Below are positions 34,180 through 42,004 of a stretch of DNA of 44,140 nt, one piece after another. This DNA is from Scytonema sp. UIC 10036 (GTDB taxonomy: Bacteria; Cyanobacteriota; Cyanobacteriia; Cyanobacteriales; Nostocaceae): assembly GCF_009725235.1 (NCBI RefSeq), contig NZ_WJFC01000104.1, forward strand, positions 1 to 44,140, in the 5' to 3' direction. The stretch's first letter is position 1. Every line of letters begins with the position of its first letter. The translations under genes and the position numbers were made by a program. The notes under the pieces are model-generated. The model had not been told where the DNA came from. It was given only the letters and a program-made list of their open reading frames with translations, and did not search any database.

Positions 34180-34523
34180 ATCGTCTACCTCGCAATTGTG
34201 AATGAAGGAATCCCCTCTTAAACCACACCTAGAGATAATTTGCCGAGTTGCCAGCAACTTAAATTCTAAGAAAATACTTACAGTATTATTTATTTTGCGA
34301 GATTTTTTTGCTCTCGGAGCATTTACTTAACGGAAGTATACTTAACATATAAACATAATTTACACCCAGCAGTTTGCACACTTTTCACCCCATGTAGATG
34401 CTTAAAACAGCGCATCTTCACGGAGTCAGCCATAATTTTTTATAAAAAGTAGTAATTTGCAAAGGTTCATGTTTTTATTATAAACTGTAAAATGAACATT
34501 AAAGAATTAAGCTCCTTACGGTT
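34180..34523. other. Gap ahead of the small coupled pair, with a possible promoter
   Basis: About 340 bp with no gene. It is AT-rich. TTGCAA (34457-34462) and TATAAA (34479-34484) are separated by 16 bases and lie 40 bp ahead of the gene at 34524, which fits a sigma-70-type promoter. Nothing else stands out. Confidence 0.4.
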
Positions 34524-34841
34524 ATGGCACAACTAGATTCCAACCACACTTCTCGTCGAGGAAGATTATTTCCAGAACGTACTATTTCAGATGAAGAAAA
34601 AGCAAAACACCAGTCAGAGATAGAAGCGTTTTACCAGCGTTGTCGTCCAATTTTTGAGCGCCTCCGACCCCTGTTAATCGAAAAATATAATAATTGGTTC
34701 ATTGTTATTGAGCCTGAGAGTGAAGAGTACTTCCTTGACGAAGAGCGTATGGTTGCCTTACAAAAAGCACTAGAAAAATATCCCCAAGGTCTATTCTACA
34801 CATTCCGTCTCAATGAGACAGGAGTTTGTGGAAGAGTATGA
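34524..34841 (+). CDS. Small hypothetical protein coupled to an aspartic protease
   Basis: A 105-aa, charged, soluble protein: SRRGRLFPERTISDEEKAKH, then QSEIEAFYQRCRPIFERLRP, and WFIVIEPESEEYFLDEE near the middle. It overlaps the next gene by ATGA, with GGAG ahead. Such small proteins precede retropepsin-like genes in many cyanobacteria (from memory). The pair has the layout of a two-gene protease or toxin-antitoxin-like unit. I cannot assign a function. Confidence 0.65.
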   Translation: MAQLDSNHTSRRGRLFPERTISDEEKAKHQSEIEAFYQRCRPIFERLRPLLIEKYNNWFIVIEPESEEYFLDEERMVALQKALEKYPQGLFYTFRLNETGVCGRV

Positions 34842-35200
34842 TTCAGGGTGAGTTTGATGAACTAGGTCAACTATTTTTCGAGATTGAACTTATTGCTGCT
34901 AATGGTGAAAATTTCTTAGTAAATGCTCTTTTGGACACAGGCTCAACAGAATGGCTCGCTATTAATGAGCAGGATTTACAAGGATTGGAGTGGCAGCGTG
35001 TTGATAGATTGAACGTATTAACGGCTATGGGTGAAACTAGATTAGAAACTTTCTTGGGAAAAGTGGTAATCGATAGCCAGGAATTTACTATCCCAGTAGT
35101 AGCTGGTTCAGAATTCAGAGAAAAAAAAATTGGTATACCTTGGTTGAGAAATCGGCGATTAGTTGTTGATTTTCCAGTAGGAGTGTTAACTTTGGGTTAG
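34838..35200 (+). CDS. Retropepsin-like aspartic protease (clan AA)
   Basis: Starting at ATG 34838, inside the stop of the previous gene, gives 120 aa. It carries the aspartic protease signature NALLDTGSTEWLAI (Asp33-Thr-Gly-Ser) followed by the second half motif IGIPWLRNRRLVVDF. It is a single-domain protease that should dimerise like retropepsins. There is no membrane segment, unlike many bacterial clan AA proteins. An upstream in-frame TTG at 34826 is not favoured. Its substrate may be its partner protein, which is inference. Confidence 0.8.
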   Translation: MIQGEFDELGQLFFEIELIAANGENFLVNALLDTGSTEWLAINEQDLQGLEWQRVDRLNVLTAMGETRLETFLGKVVIDSQEFTIPVVAGSEFREKKIGIPWLRNRRLVVDFPVGVLTLG

Positions 35201-35369
35201 GCTTTGGGCAAAATCTATCTCTTGGTAAAAATTCTAAATACGAATTGCGAATTATTCCGTCAGGTGGGCTTTAGCCCACCCTACTGATATTAAAAATCCT
35301 CTCTCTTCTTTCCTCTGCGTTCTCTGCGCCTCTGCGGTTCATTAAAATAAATTCATAATTCCGATCTAA
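35201..35369. other. Repeat-filled gap with a GGTGGGC hairpin
   Basis: The 169-bp gap holds a hairpin of GGTGGGC and GCCCACC around TTTA (35263-35280) and a CTCTGCGTTCTCTGCGCC-type element (about 35316-35334) common in cyanobacterial intergenic DNA. The first could help end transcripts from both sides. Confidence 0.6.
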
Positions 35370-36338
35370 TTATTGTCTTAAACTTTCATAACTCAACAAC
35401 TCAACAAGAGTTTTTTCCATCACTTGACTCACCAACTCATTTCCCTGAAAATTCAAGTGAATGTGGTCGTGATACAAAGCTTGAGGAGATTCAAAAGAAT
35501 TAAACACAGGCAGAAAATCAATGTAAGTTATTTTCTGTTCCCGACAAAACGCATTCAGACGATCGCGCGAACTAACTTCATAATCTCTCGGTCCCGGTTG
35601 ACCAATTTCCCGAAGCAGAGGAGTCATCACAAGTAAAAATCCACTGTTTGCTTGACGTGCAAATGCAGAAATTTTACCAATAGCTTCCAAATTAACACCC
35701 ACCCGATCGCCACCTTCTTTCTGCACAGCCTCCAACTCCGGGATAGACTTTGGTTTTAAGACATAACGGTTCAAAACTTCCACCAAAGCAAAAGGTGGTT
35801 TTCGCTCCGGATAGTTGCGATCGCGTCCTACAGGTAAAGAAGTAGGAGCCGTTGCAAACAAATCATCCGTATTAATCACCAACACCACAACGCGAGCATT
35901 AAAATTGCCAAACTTTTGCAAGTAAGCCAATTCATTACGGGGACCCCAAGAGTTAGCAGAAGCATTAAGGACTTCCACTTGTGAGAAACGATTAGCAATA
36001 GCTGATGGGAGAGAATAACTCATTAAGCTAGAAATAGTCTTATCCTGGTCAGTCCACCATCCGCCATTAACAATAGAATCACCCAATAGCAGTATTCTTA
36101 AAGTAGAAGATGAAAGAGACTTTTGTACTGCTGCGCCTCGCATTGAGTACTCATTAATTTCTATACGATTGCCAAAGCGCTTGGTGCGCTGGTTGGGGGC
36201 TAGTAAATAGCCAATTTGTTCATCTGTAACGTAAGTGAGGGGATTACCAAAACCAAACAACCAGCGCAATCCCACCTCCAGAACAACAAATAATCCGATA
36301 AGTATTACCAAACCGACAACCAGAAAAGCTTTCACCAC
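35370..36338 (-). CDS. SGNH/GDSL-family hydrolase, membrane-anchored
   Basis: A 322-aa protein. An N-terminal membrane anchor or signal (AFLVVGLVILIGLFVVLEVGL) precedes an SGNH hydrolase domain: the serine is Ser88 in LLLGDSIVNGG, followed by ASANSWGPRNE with the block-III Asn, and the catalytic Asp291 and His294 in YHDHIHLNFQGN. Family members remove acyl or acetyl groups from lipids or polysaccharides outside the cytoplasm. The target here is unknown. It is not clearly grouped with its neighbours. Confidence 0.82.
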   Translation of the reverse strand: MVKAFLVVGLVILIGLFVVLEVGLRWLFGFGNPLTYVTDEQIGYLLAPNQRTKRFGNRIEINEYSMRGAAVQKSLSSSTLRILLLGDSIVNGGWWTDQDKTISSLMSYSLPSAIANRFSQVEVLNASANSWGPRNELAYLQKFGNFNARVVVLVINTDDLFATAPTSLPVGRDRNYPERKPPFALVEVLNRYVLKPKSIPELEAVQKEGGDRVGVNLEAIGKISAFARQANSGFLLVMTPLLREIGQPGPRDYEVSSRDRLNAFCREQKITYIDFLPVFNSFESPQALYHDHIHLNFQGNELVSQVMEKTLVELLSYESLRQ

Positions 36339-36588
36339 AACAGACTCCCAGTAAATTTTTGTAAAGAAAAATCCTATATAAAGAGTTCCAACTTACACTA
36401 TTTTCCTTAAAAAGTGTCAAGTACCATCATGTATAAAAAAGAAAGTTACACTTTTTGTTATAAGTAATTATGTCGATGTCAACGCTACCTACATTGAATC
36501 ATAATGATTAGGGGAAAGTTTGCAAAAAATGCAAACCGAACGACTAAAATCGACTTGATCGAGTTCTATGGAGTTGGCTGATAAAGCT

Positions 36589-36729
36589 ATGTCCGACTTA
36601 AATCGAGGAATCATGAAATTTGATGGCGCTGACTCCCCAAAAGTAGTCACCACCTTCTCTGTGGTACTTTTGGGAGCGATAGCAGCACTCATCATTTGGG
36701 CGCTACAAGCCGCCTACGCAGTCCACTAA
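36589..36729 (+). CDS. Small single-span membrane protein (Psb35-like)
   Basis: A 46-aa protein beginning MSDLNRGIMKFDGADSPKV, followed by one membrane segment (VVLLGAIAALIIWALQAAYA). From memory this matches small cyanobacterial proteins named Psb35-related (photosystem II assembly, Ssl2148 family). An in-frame ATG seven codons earlier (36568) is possible, but the MSDLNRG start is more typical. Ribosome-site evidence is weak. It would sit in the thylakoid membrane. The family name is a tentative assignment. Confidence 0.6.
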   Translation: MSDLNRGIMKFDGADSPKVVTTFSVVLLGAIAALIIWALQAAYAVH

Positions 36730-36935
36730 TTTTTCATTAGCGGACTCTCAGCAATTGAGAAGCTAAGTTATCCTAAGAAGTCATCTCGAACCGACTTCCT
36801 AGCTGTTTTCAATCGCAGGTGTTAAGTTCGGGATGACTCGTAGTTTCAGTCTTATTGCTTACCCAACAACTGACCGAGTTATTGAGTGGCACTCTGAGAG
36901 CGACTATTGTAATTTTATAACTTAAGGAAAATTTT

Positions 36936-36989
36936 AGATTTCCGATTTTAGATTTTGGATTAACAATAAATCTAAAATCAAAATCAAAA
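36936..36989. repeat. Degenerate STRR directly ahead of the PlsY-PEP fusion gene
   Basis: TTTAGATTTTGG and TCTAAAATCAAAATC units flank AACAATAA and can fold back on each other. The start codon of the following gene is the last three bases of the AT-rich run, so no Shine-Dalgarno is present. Confidence 0.6.
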
Positions 36990-39878
36990 ATGCTAGAACT
37001 CTGGGGTATTGTAACTATCTGTATTATCTGCCCCCTCCTAGGTGCGCTACCGCTTATTGCCTGGATTACCCAAGCCCTAGCTAAGCGGAAGATAGCACAA
37101 TTGGGGACAGGAAACATTGGTGTCTCATCTGCCTTCTACCACGGTGGTACGTTGGTAGGAGTGCTGGCAGTCTTATCAGAAGCGCTTAAGGGTATTGCAG
37201 CAGTCTTACTTGCCCGTGTTATTTTTAAAGATAACTCGGCGTGGGAGTTAGTTGCTTTAATTGCCCTAGTATTAGGTCGATATATAGCAGGTCGAGGTGC
37301 AGGTACGACAAACGTGGTTTGGGGATTTGCCGTACACGATCCCCTGGCAGCAACATTTGTATTGTTACTAGCTAGCGTTAGTTTTACGATTCTGCGATCC
37401 AGACAACTGGCAAAATTTGGTATTTTAATTTTGTTTCCACTGATTGTGGGGATTTTGCACAGCGAAGACCCGCCTCACATTGTAGCTGCAGTTGCGCTAG
37501 CGGCTTTACTGGGTTGGATTTACAAACAAATGCCTGATGATTTGGACTTACCAGTTGAACGGGCGCATCCAGACACGCAAACAGCATTTAAATTTTTTCG
37601 GGGCGAACAAGATATTCTCACCCTGGATGACGATTTAGACGCTAGTTTTGTCGGACAAAAGGCAGCGAGACTTGCAGAAGTGAAGCGATGGGGTTATCCA
37701 GTTCCAAAGGGATGGGTGCTTGCACCCTACGACGATCCCGCACCGTTGATAGAATTGCTTCAGCCATCACGTTTATTTCCTCTTGTCGTCCGTTCCTCAG
37801 CTATAGGAGAAGACACGGAACTGGCTTCGGCTGCAGGTCAGTATATCACGGTGTTAAATGTGACAACAAAAAAGGAATTGGGCGATGCGATCGCTCGCTG
37901 TCAAGCTTCCTATAATAGTGCATCAGCAGTGCAATACCGCAGCGATCGCGGAGTATACGATGGAGCAATGGCAGTCCTAGTTCAGCAACAGGTACAAGGA
38001 GTCTACTCTGGAGTTGCTTTTACCCGCGATCCCATTACCAAACAGGGAGAGGCTGTCGTTATAGAAGCATTACCAGGAAGTGCAACTCAGGTGGTTTCCG
38101 GACGAACCACTCCAGAACAGTATCGTGCTTATATTGCCGAGACAGACAACCTCACTGCCATAGAACTAGAAGGTAAAGGAACCATACCACCAGCCTTAAT
38201 CAAGCAAGTTGCATACTTGTGTCGGCGTATCGAGCAGCGTTACCAGGGAATTCCTCAAGACATAGAATGGACTTTTGACGGTCAAACTCTTTGGGTGTTA
38301 CAAGCACGCCCCATCACAACGCTGCTACCAATTTGGACTCGGAAAATTGCCGCAGAAGTTATTCCCGGACTGATTCGTCCCCTAACGTGGTCCCTCAATC
38401 GCCCGTTAACCTGTGGTGTTTGGGGAGGAATTTTTGCATTGGTTTTGGGTGAACGTTCTGTGGGGTTAGATTTCAACAAAACAGCAACTTTGCACTACTC
38501 CAGAGCTTACTTTAACGCCTCCTTGTTGGGAGAAATTTTCCTGCGTATGGGTTTACCTCCTGAAAGTTTGGAGTTTTTAACACGGGGAGAAAAAATGAGT
38601 AAGCCTCCGGTGGACACCACTTTACGAAACTTACCAGGACTGATACGGCTCAGTTGGCGGGAAATCTGTTTAAGAATGGATTTTCAGTGGGATAACCGCA
38701 AGTGGTTTGCTCCTGCGTTGTCTCAGTTAAGCCAGGAGTCTGTAGAAGACCTCGATCCGGTAAAGTTAGTTGCCAGAACAGAGGAGATTTTGGAATTACT
38801 TCGCCGTGCAACTTACTATAGTATCATGGCTCCTCTGAGCGTGGCATTGCGGCAAGCAATATTTCGGGTCAAAGATGAGGAACTTGATAATGGCAGAACT
38901 CCAGAAATAACGGCGTTGCGAAGTCTCCAAGAATTGGCTGCGAAAGCCCGAAAAGTTATGCCTGAGTTCGATGCAGACAAGGTATTTGAGCAGTTAGAGC
39001 AAACTCCTGAAGGGCAAGAAATTCTCACACAATTTGAGAATTTACTGAATAAATATGGTTATTTGAGCGAAGTAGGAACTGATATTGCTGTTCCCACTTG
39101 GAAGGAAGAACCATCAGCAGTCAGGCATTTGTTTGTGCAATTTATGCAGCTAAGGGAACCAGAACAACGCAAGCCCAAAGGTAAGAAAAAAAGAGGTTTT
39201 GTACAAAGCCGCGTTCATTTAAAGGGGCGAGTGACCGAGGTATACTCCCGACTTTTAGCTGAATTGCGTTGGTGTTTTGTAACCTTAGAACAGGTGTGGT
39301 TAAAATCGGGCTTGCTCCAAGAACCAGGAGATATATTTTTCTTGGAATTTGATGAGGTGCGGCGTCTTGTGGAAGGTTTTGAGCCAGATTTTGTGGATCG
39401 GTTACACGACTTGGTAAAATTGCGGCGCACCGAACTTGACCATGACAGTCAGTTAGAGCCAGTGCCTTTGTTAGTTTACGGTAACGACCCCCCGAAATTT
39501 CCATTCCGAAGTGCGATCGCTTTACCCGATCAAGTTCTGCAAGGTATTCCTGCGAGTCCCGGACAGGTGGAAGGAAGAGTAAAGGTGTTGCGAAACTTAC
39601 AAGCTGGTGTAAATGTTGACAAGGATACGATTTTGGTAGTACCTTATACTGATTCTGGATGGGCCCCTTTGTTAGTAAGAGCGGGCGGATTGATTGCAGA
39701 AGCTGGAGGAAAGCTTTCTCACGGGGCTATCATTGCTCGTGAATACGGAATTCCCGCAATAATGGATGTTAAAAATGCAACATGGTTACTGCAAGATGGT
39801 CAGAGGGTAAGGATGGATGGATATAGGGGTATTGTAGAAATATCCAACGATTTGAGACCCGAACACGAACCCGAGTAA
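36990..39878 (+). CDS. Fusion of PlsY-like membrane domain and PEP-synthase-like enzyme
   Basis: A 962-aa protein in two parts. Residues about 1-195 form five or six membrane segments with LGTGNIGVSSAFYHGG and the GRGAGTTNVVWGFAVH loop, which recall PlsY glycerol-3-phosphate acyltransferase. Residues about 205-450 are a PEP-synthase/pyruvate-phosphate-dikinase ATP-binding domain (VVRSSAIGEDTELASAAGQY, AFTRDPITKQGEAVV, DIEWTFDGQTLWVLQARPI). About 860-945 form the swivelling phosphohistidine domain with GGKLSHGAIIAREYGIPA, His911. The C-terminal PEP-binding TIM barrel of true PEP synthase is missing, as in rifampin phosphotransferase-type enzymes. The middle region (about 455-790) is unassigned. 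A membrane-bound phosphotransferase is a reasonable but unproven reading. Confidence 0.72.
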   Translation: MLELWGIVTICIICPLLGALPLIAWITQALAKRKIAQLGTGNIGVSSAFYHGGTLVGVLAVLSEALKGIAAVLLARVIFKDNSAWELVALIALVLGRYIAGRGAGTTNVVWGFAVHDPLAATFVLLLASVSFTILRSRQLAKFGILILFPLIVGILHSEDPPHIVAAVALAALLGWIYKQMPDDLDLPVERAHPDTQTAFKFFRGEQDILTLDDDLDASFVGQKAARLAEVKRWGYPVPKGWVLAPYDDPAPLIELLQPSRLFPLVVRSSAIGEDTELASAAGQYITVLNVTTKKELGDAIARCQASYNSASAVQYRSDRGVYDGAMAVLVQQQVQGVYSGVAFTRDPITKQGEAVVIEALPGSATQVVSGRTTPEQYRAYIAETDNLTAIELEGKGTIPPALIKQVAYLCRRIEQRYQGIPQDIEWTFDGQTLWVLQARPITTLLPIWTRKIAAEVIPGLIRPLTWSLNRPLTCGVWGGIFALVLGERSVGLDFNKTATLHYSRAYFNASLLGEIFLRMGLPPESLEFLTRGEKMSKPPVDTTLRNLPGLIRLSWREICLRMDFQWDNRKWFAPALSQLSQESVEDLDPVKLVARTEEILELLRRATYYSIMAPLSVALRQAIFRVKDEELDNGRTPEITALRSLQELAAKARKVMPEFDADKVFEQLEQTPEGQEILTQFENLLNKYGYLSEVGTDIAVPTWKEEPSAVRHLFVQFMQLREPEQRKPKGKKKRGFVQSRVHLKGRVTEVYSRLLAELRWCFVTLEQVWLKSGLLQEPGDIFFLEFDEVRRLVEGFEPDFVDRLHDLVKLRRTELDHDSQLEPVPLLVYGNDPPKFPFRSAIALPDQVLQGIPASPGQVEGRVKVLRNLQAGVNVDKDTILVVPYTDSGWAPLLVRAGGLIAEAGGKLSHGAIIAREYGIPAIMDVKNATWLLQDGQRVRMDGYRGIVEISNDLRPEHEPE

Positions 39879-39882
39879 GCAA

Positions 39883-40009
39883 CCCCCGGATTCAATCCGG
39901 GGGCTTCAGCTAAACCCAGTTTAGTCGAAGCCCGAAGCTTACCGTCTAAAGACGCAAGGTTTCCCCGCTCCCGGAGGTTTTTAGATGAGTAGGGTGGGCA
40001 ATGCCCACC
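39883..40009. ncRNA. Structured intergenic stretch with overlapping hairpins
   Basis: Four hairpins in 130 bp: CCCCCGGATT with AATCCGGGGG (39883-39903); GGGCTTCAGCTAAAC with GTTTAGTCGAAGCCC (39901-39933), 15 pairs with one mismatch and one GU; GTCT with AGAC (39944-39953); and GGTGGGC with GCCCACC (39993-40009). The first two share GGG 39901-39903 and so exclude each other. It may be a transposon end remnant, a terminator array or a leader RNA of the lipid kinase gene. I cannot tell which. Confidence 0.5.
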
Positions 40010-40051
40010 ACAAGAAATATATTTGATTTATAAACCCAGCACAACAGCCCG

Positions 40052-40939
40052 ATGAAAAACCGCGCACTGCTGTTAGTCAATAGCCAAGCCCGTCAGGGAG
40101 AAAAAAGCTTACCAGAAGCGATTCGTTGTCTTGAAGAATTGGGTTTGGTTTTGATCCGAGAAACCACCCAAAAACCACAAGATCTCCAAGAAATGATTCT
40201 CCGATACCAGCAAGAAGTTGATTTAGTCATTATTGGTGGTGGTGATGGAACCCTCAATGCTGCGGTAGATGCTTTGGTTGAGACTCGTTTACCACTGGGA
40301 ATTTTGCCTTTAGGAACAGCCAACGATCTAGCTCGAACTTTAAACATTCCCAACTCCATACCTGAGGCGTGCAAAGTCATTGCCAAAGGAGATATCGCAC
40401 GCATTGATTTAGGCGTAGTAAATGGCAAACACTTTTTTAATGTTGCTAGTTTGGGATTGAGCGTACAAATTACCCAGAAACTGACCAAACAAGCTAAGCG
40501 GCGTTGGGGAATATTTGCCTATGCGATCGCCGCACTAAAAGTAATTTGGGAATCGCGACCTTTTAGCGCAGAAATTCGGATTAACGGTCAATCAATTCGA
40601 GTAAAAACAGTACAAATTGCCGTAGGTAATGGTCGCTATTACGGTGGCGGTATGGCAGTTGTTCATGATGCCACAATTGACGACCGAAGATTGGATTTGT
40701 ACAGTTTGGAAATTAAACACTGGTGGCAAATTATTCCTATTATACCGACAATGCGGCAAGGGCGTCACATTCATTGGTCTGGTGTTCGTTCTCTTTCAGG
40801 TGAAGAAATTGAAGTGTATACTCGCAAACCCCGCCCTATCAATACTGATGGTGAAATTACAACCTACACTCCCGCGCAATTCCGTGTTCTTCCTCAATCT
40901 TTAAGTGTATTTGTTCCATCAGTGACCACTGACCAATGA
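40052..40939 (+). CDS. YegS/DgkB-type lipid kinase
   Basis: A 295-aa diacylglycerol-kinase-family protein. The ATP site shows LVIIGGGDGTLNAA (GGGDGT at 62-67) and LPLGTANDLARTL; the second domain shows GLGVVNGK-like IDLGVVNGKHFFNVASLGLS, AVGNGRYYGGGM and DGEI. It phosphorylates a lipid such as diacylglycerol or ceramide. The natural substrate is not evident. Its last codons (TTDQ) are made by heptamer-like GACCAAT repeat DNA. It is followed 17 bp later by the ExoD-family gene, and both probably form an operon. Confidence 0.88.
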   Translation: MKNRALLLVNSQARQGEKSLPEAIRCLEELGLVLIRETTQKPQDLQEMILRYQQEVDLVIIGGGDGTLNAAVDALVETRLPLGILPLGTANDLARTLNIPNSIPEACKVIAKGDIARIDLGVVNGKHFFNVASLGLSVQITQKLTKQAKRRWGIFAYAIAALKVIWESRPFSAEIRINGQSIRVKTVQIAVGNGRYYGGGMAVVHDATIDDRRLDLYSLEIKHWWQIIPIIPTMRQGRHIHWSGVRSLSGEEIEVYTRKPRPINTDGEITTYTPAQFRVLPQSLSVFVPSVTTDQ

Positions 40940-40956
40940 GCAATGACTAATGACTA

Positions 40957-41571
40957 ATGACCAATCACCACCTCAAGTTCTCTCAAGATATTAAGTCCCT
41001 ACTGCAACGGTTATCCGAACAGCCACTCAGTCTGGGTGATATTTTGGCTGAAACCTCAGAGCGAGGATTTTGCCTGGTGATTATATTATTGGTATTGCCT
41101 TTTCTGTTTCCCATACCGCCCGGTTTAACAGGTCCGTTTGGTGGTGCTAGCTTGATATTATCAATGCAAATGGTTTTGGGAAGGCGATCGCCTTGGCTTC
41201 CAGCAAAAATAGCCAAATATAAATTCCCTCGCGCTTTTGTTGAAATACTTCTACAAAACCTGAGACGAGTCACTCGATTGTTAGAAAAAATCACCCGTCC
41301 CAGGATGGCAAAAATCGCAAACCATACTTTTATTTGGAGATTTAATGGGCTTTGTATTTCTTGGTTAATTCTTCTACTGATTTCACCAATTCCTCTAACT
41401 AATCCCATTCCCACGGTTGGAATATTACTTCTTGCAGTAGCTACGATAGAATCTGATGGATTGTTAATGTGTGTTGGTTATATTTTTACTGTCTTAACAA
41501 CCATTATCTTTGGATTTATTTTTTACGCTTTGTGGATGGCTCCAAGTTTATTGCCTCAAATTTTCCGATAA
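40957..41571 (+). CDS. ExoD-family membrane protein (exopolysaccharide-related)
   Basis: A 204-aa protein. The soluble N-terminus has FSQDIKSLLQRLSEQPLSLG and DILAETSERGFCLVIILL, then four membrane segments (LVLPFLFPIPPGLTGPFGGA, SWLILLLISPIPLTNPIPTV, and two near the end) with PWLPAKIA between. This is the ExoD family, known for a role in exopolysaccharide production. The ATG at 40957 lies inside a GACTAAT-type heptamer repeat and has no clear ribosome site. Coupling to the kinase gene upstream is likely. Confidence 0.8.
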   Translation: MTNHHLKFSQDIKSLLQRLSEQPLSLGDILAETSERGFCLVIILLVLPFLFPIPPGLTGPFGGASLILSMQMVLGRRSPWLPAKIAKYKFPRAFVEILLQNLRRVTRLLEKITRPRMAKIANHTFIWRFNGLCISWLILLLISPIPLTNPIPTVGILLLAVATIESDGLLMCVGYIFTVLTTIIFGFIFYALWMAPSLLPQIFR

Positions 41572-41597
41572 AAAAACCCTCAGCCACAGACTGAGGG
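41570..41597 (-). terminator. Rho-independent terminator for minus-strand transcripts
   Basis: Read on the minus strand, CCCTCAG and CTGAGGG pair across seven bases and are followed by seven T residues (the A tract at 41570-41576). It lies one base past the ExoD stop, so in the ExoD direction it has the stem but no T tract. On the minus strand it would stop transcripts running on from the Uma2 gene. Confidence 0.75.
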
Positions 41598-42004
41598 CGG
41601 CAATTAGGGTGCATCTACCATCTCTATATCCCCCGAGTCTCTCTCTACCTCCGGAAAGAATAAAAAATTTGACGGGTAAGTTTGCTCAGATCCCAGACGG
41701 AGTCTGTCACCTCGTTCCCAGGCTCAGCCTGGGAATGCCTTCTCTTGAGGCTCCGCCTCCCGCACTACTCCCTTTCCGCCCGAAGTTTACCTATTTAAAT
41801 GAACCACAAAGACACAAAGAGCACGAAGAAACAGGAAAAGCAGATCGGTAGTTCTGGTCATTCTATAGTATTTATTTACTATAGCTATCTATACACAGAC
41901 TCCTACAGGTACCAGTGTTCTTTTTGACTCTTTATCAAATATTTACTCTAAAGTTATCTATCATCCCTTGCAGTACACAGAGGTCATACTTCAAGAAAGA
42001 GAAT
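41572..42004. other. Gap between ExoD and Uma2 genes
   Basis: About 430 bp without a real gene. It holds a terminator read on the minus strand (41570-41597), the second copy of a dispersed palindromic repeat (41708-41766) and a GAACCACAAAGACACAAAG-type element (41800-41818) common in cyanobacterial intergenic DNA. The rest is AT-rich and unremarkable. Confidence 0.6.
41708..41766. repeat. Dispersed palindromic repeat, copy 2
   Basis: CTCGTTCCCAG, a CCCAGGCTCAGCCTGGG palindrome, GGGAATGCCTT, and GAGGCTCCGCCTCCCG. It is the same repeat and orientation as 28638-28695, with the palindrome base pair flipped in both arms. Confidence 0.85.

Noticed and set aside
36489..36695. Minus-strand open frame of 68 codons
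   Set aside because: It is antisense to the small membrane-protein gene, which has a convincing helix and start.
41570..41597. Terminator for the ExoD gene on the plus strand
   Set aside because: The T tract lies on the minus-strand side of the stem; in the ExoD direction the stem is followed by CGGCAATT.
41510..41851. Plus-strand open frame of 113 codons
   Set aside because: It begins inside the ExoD gene and runs through a terminator and two intergenic repeats.
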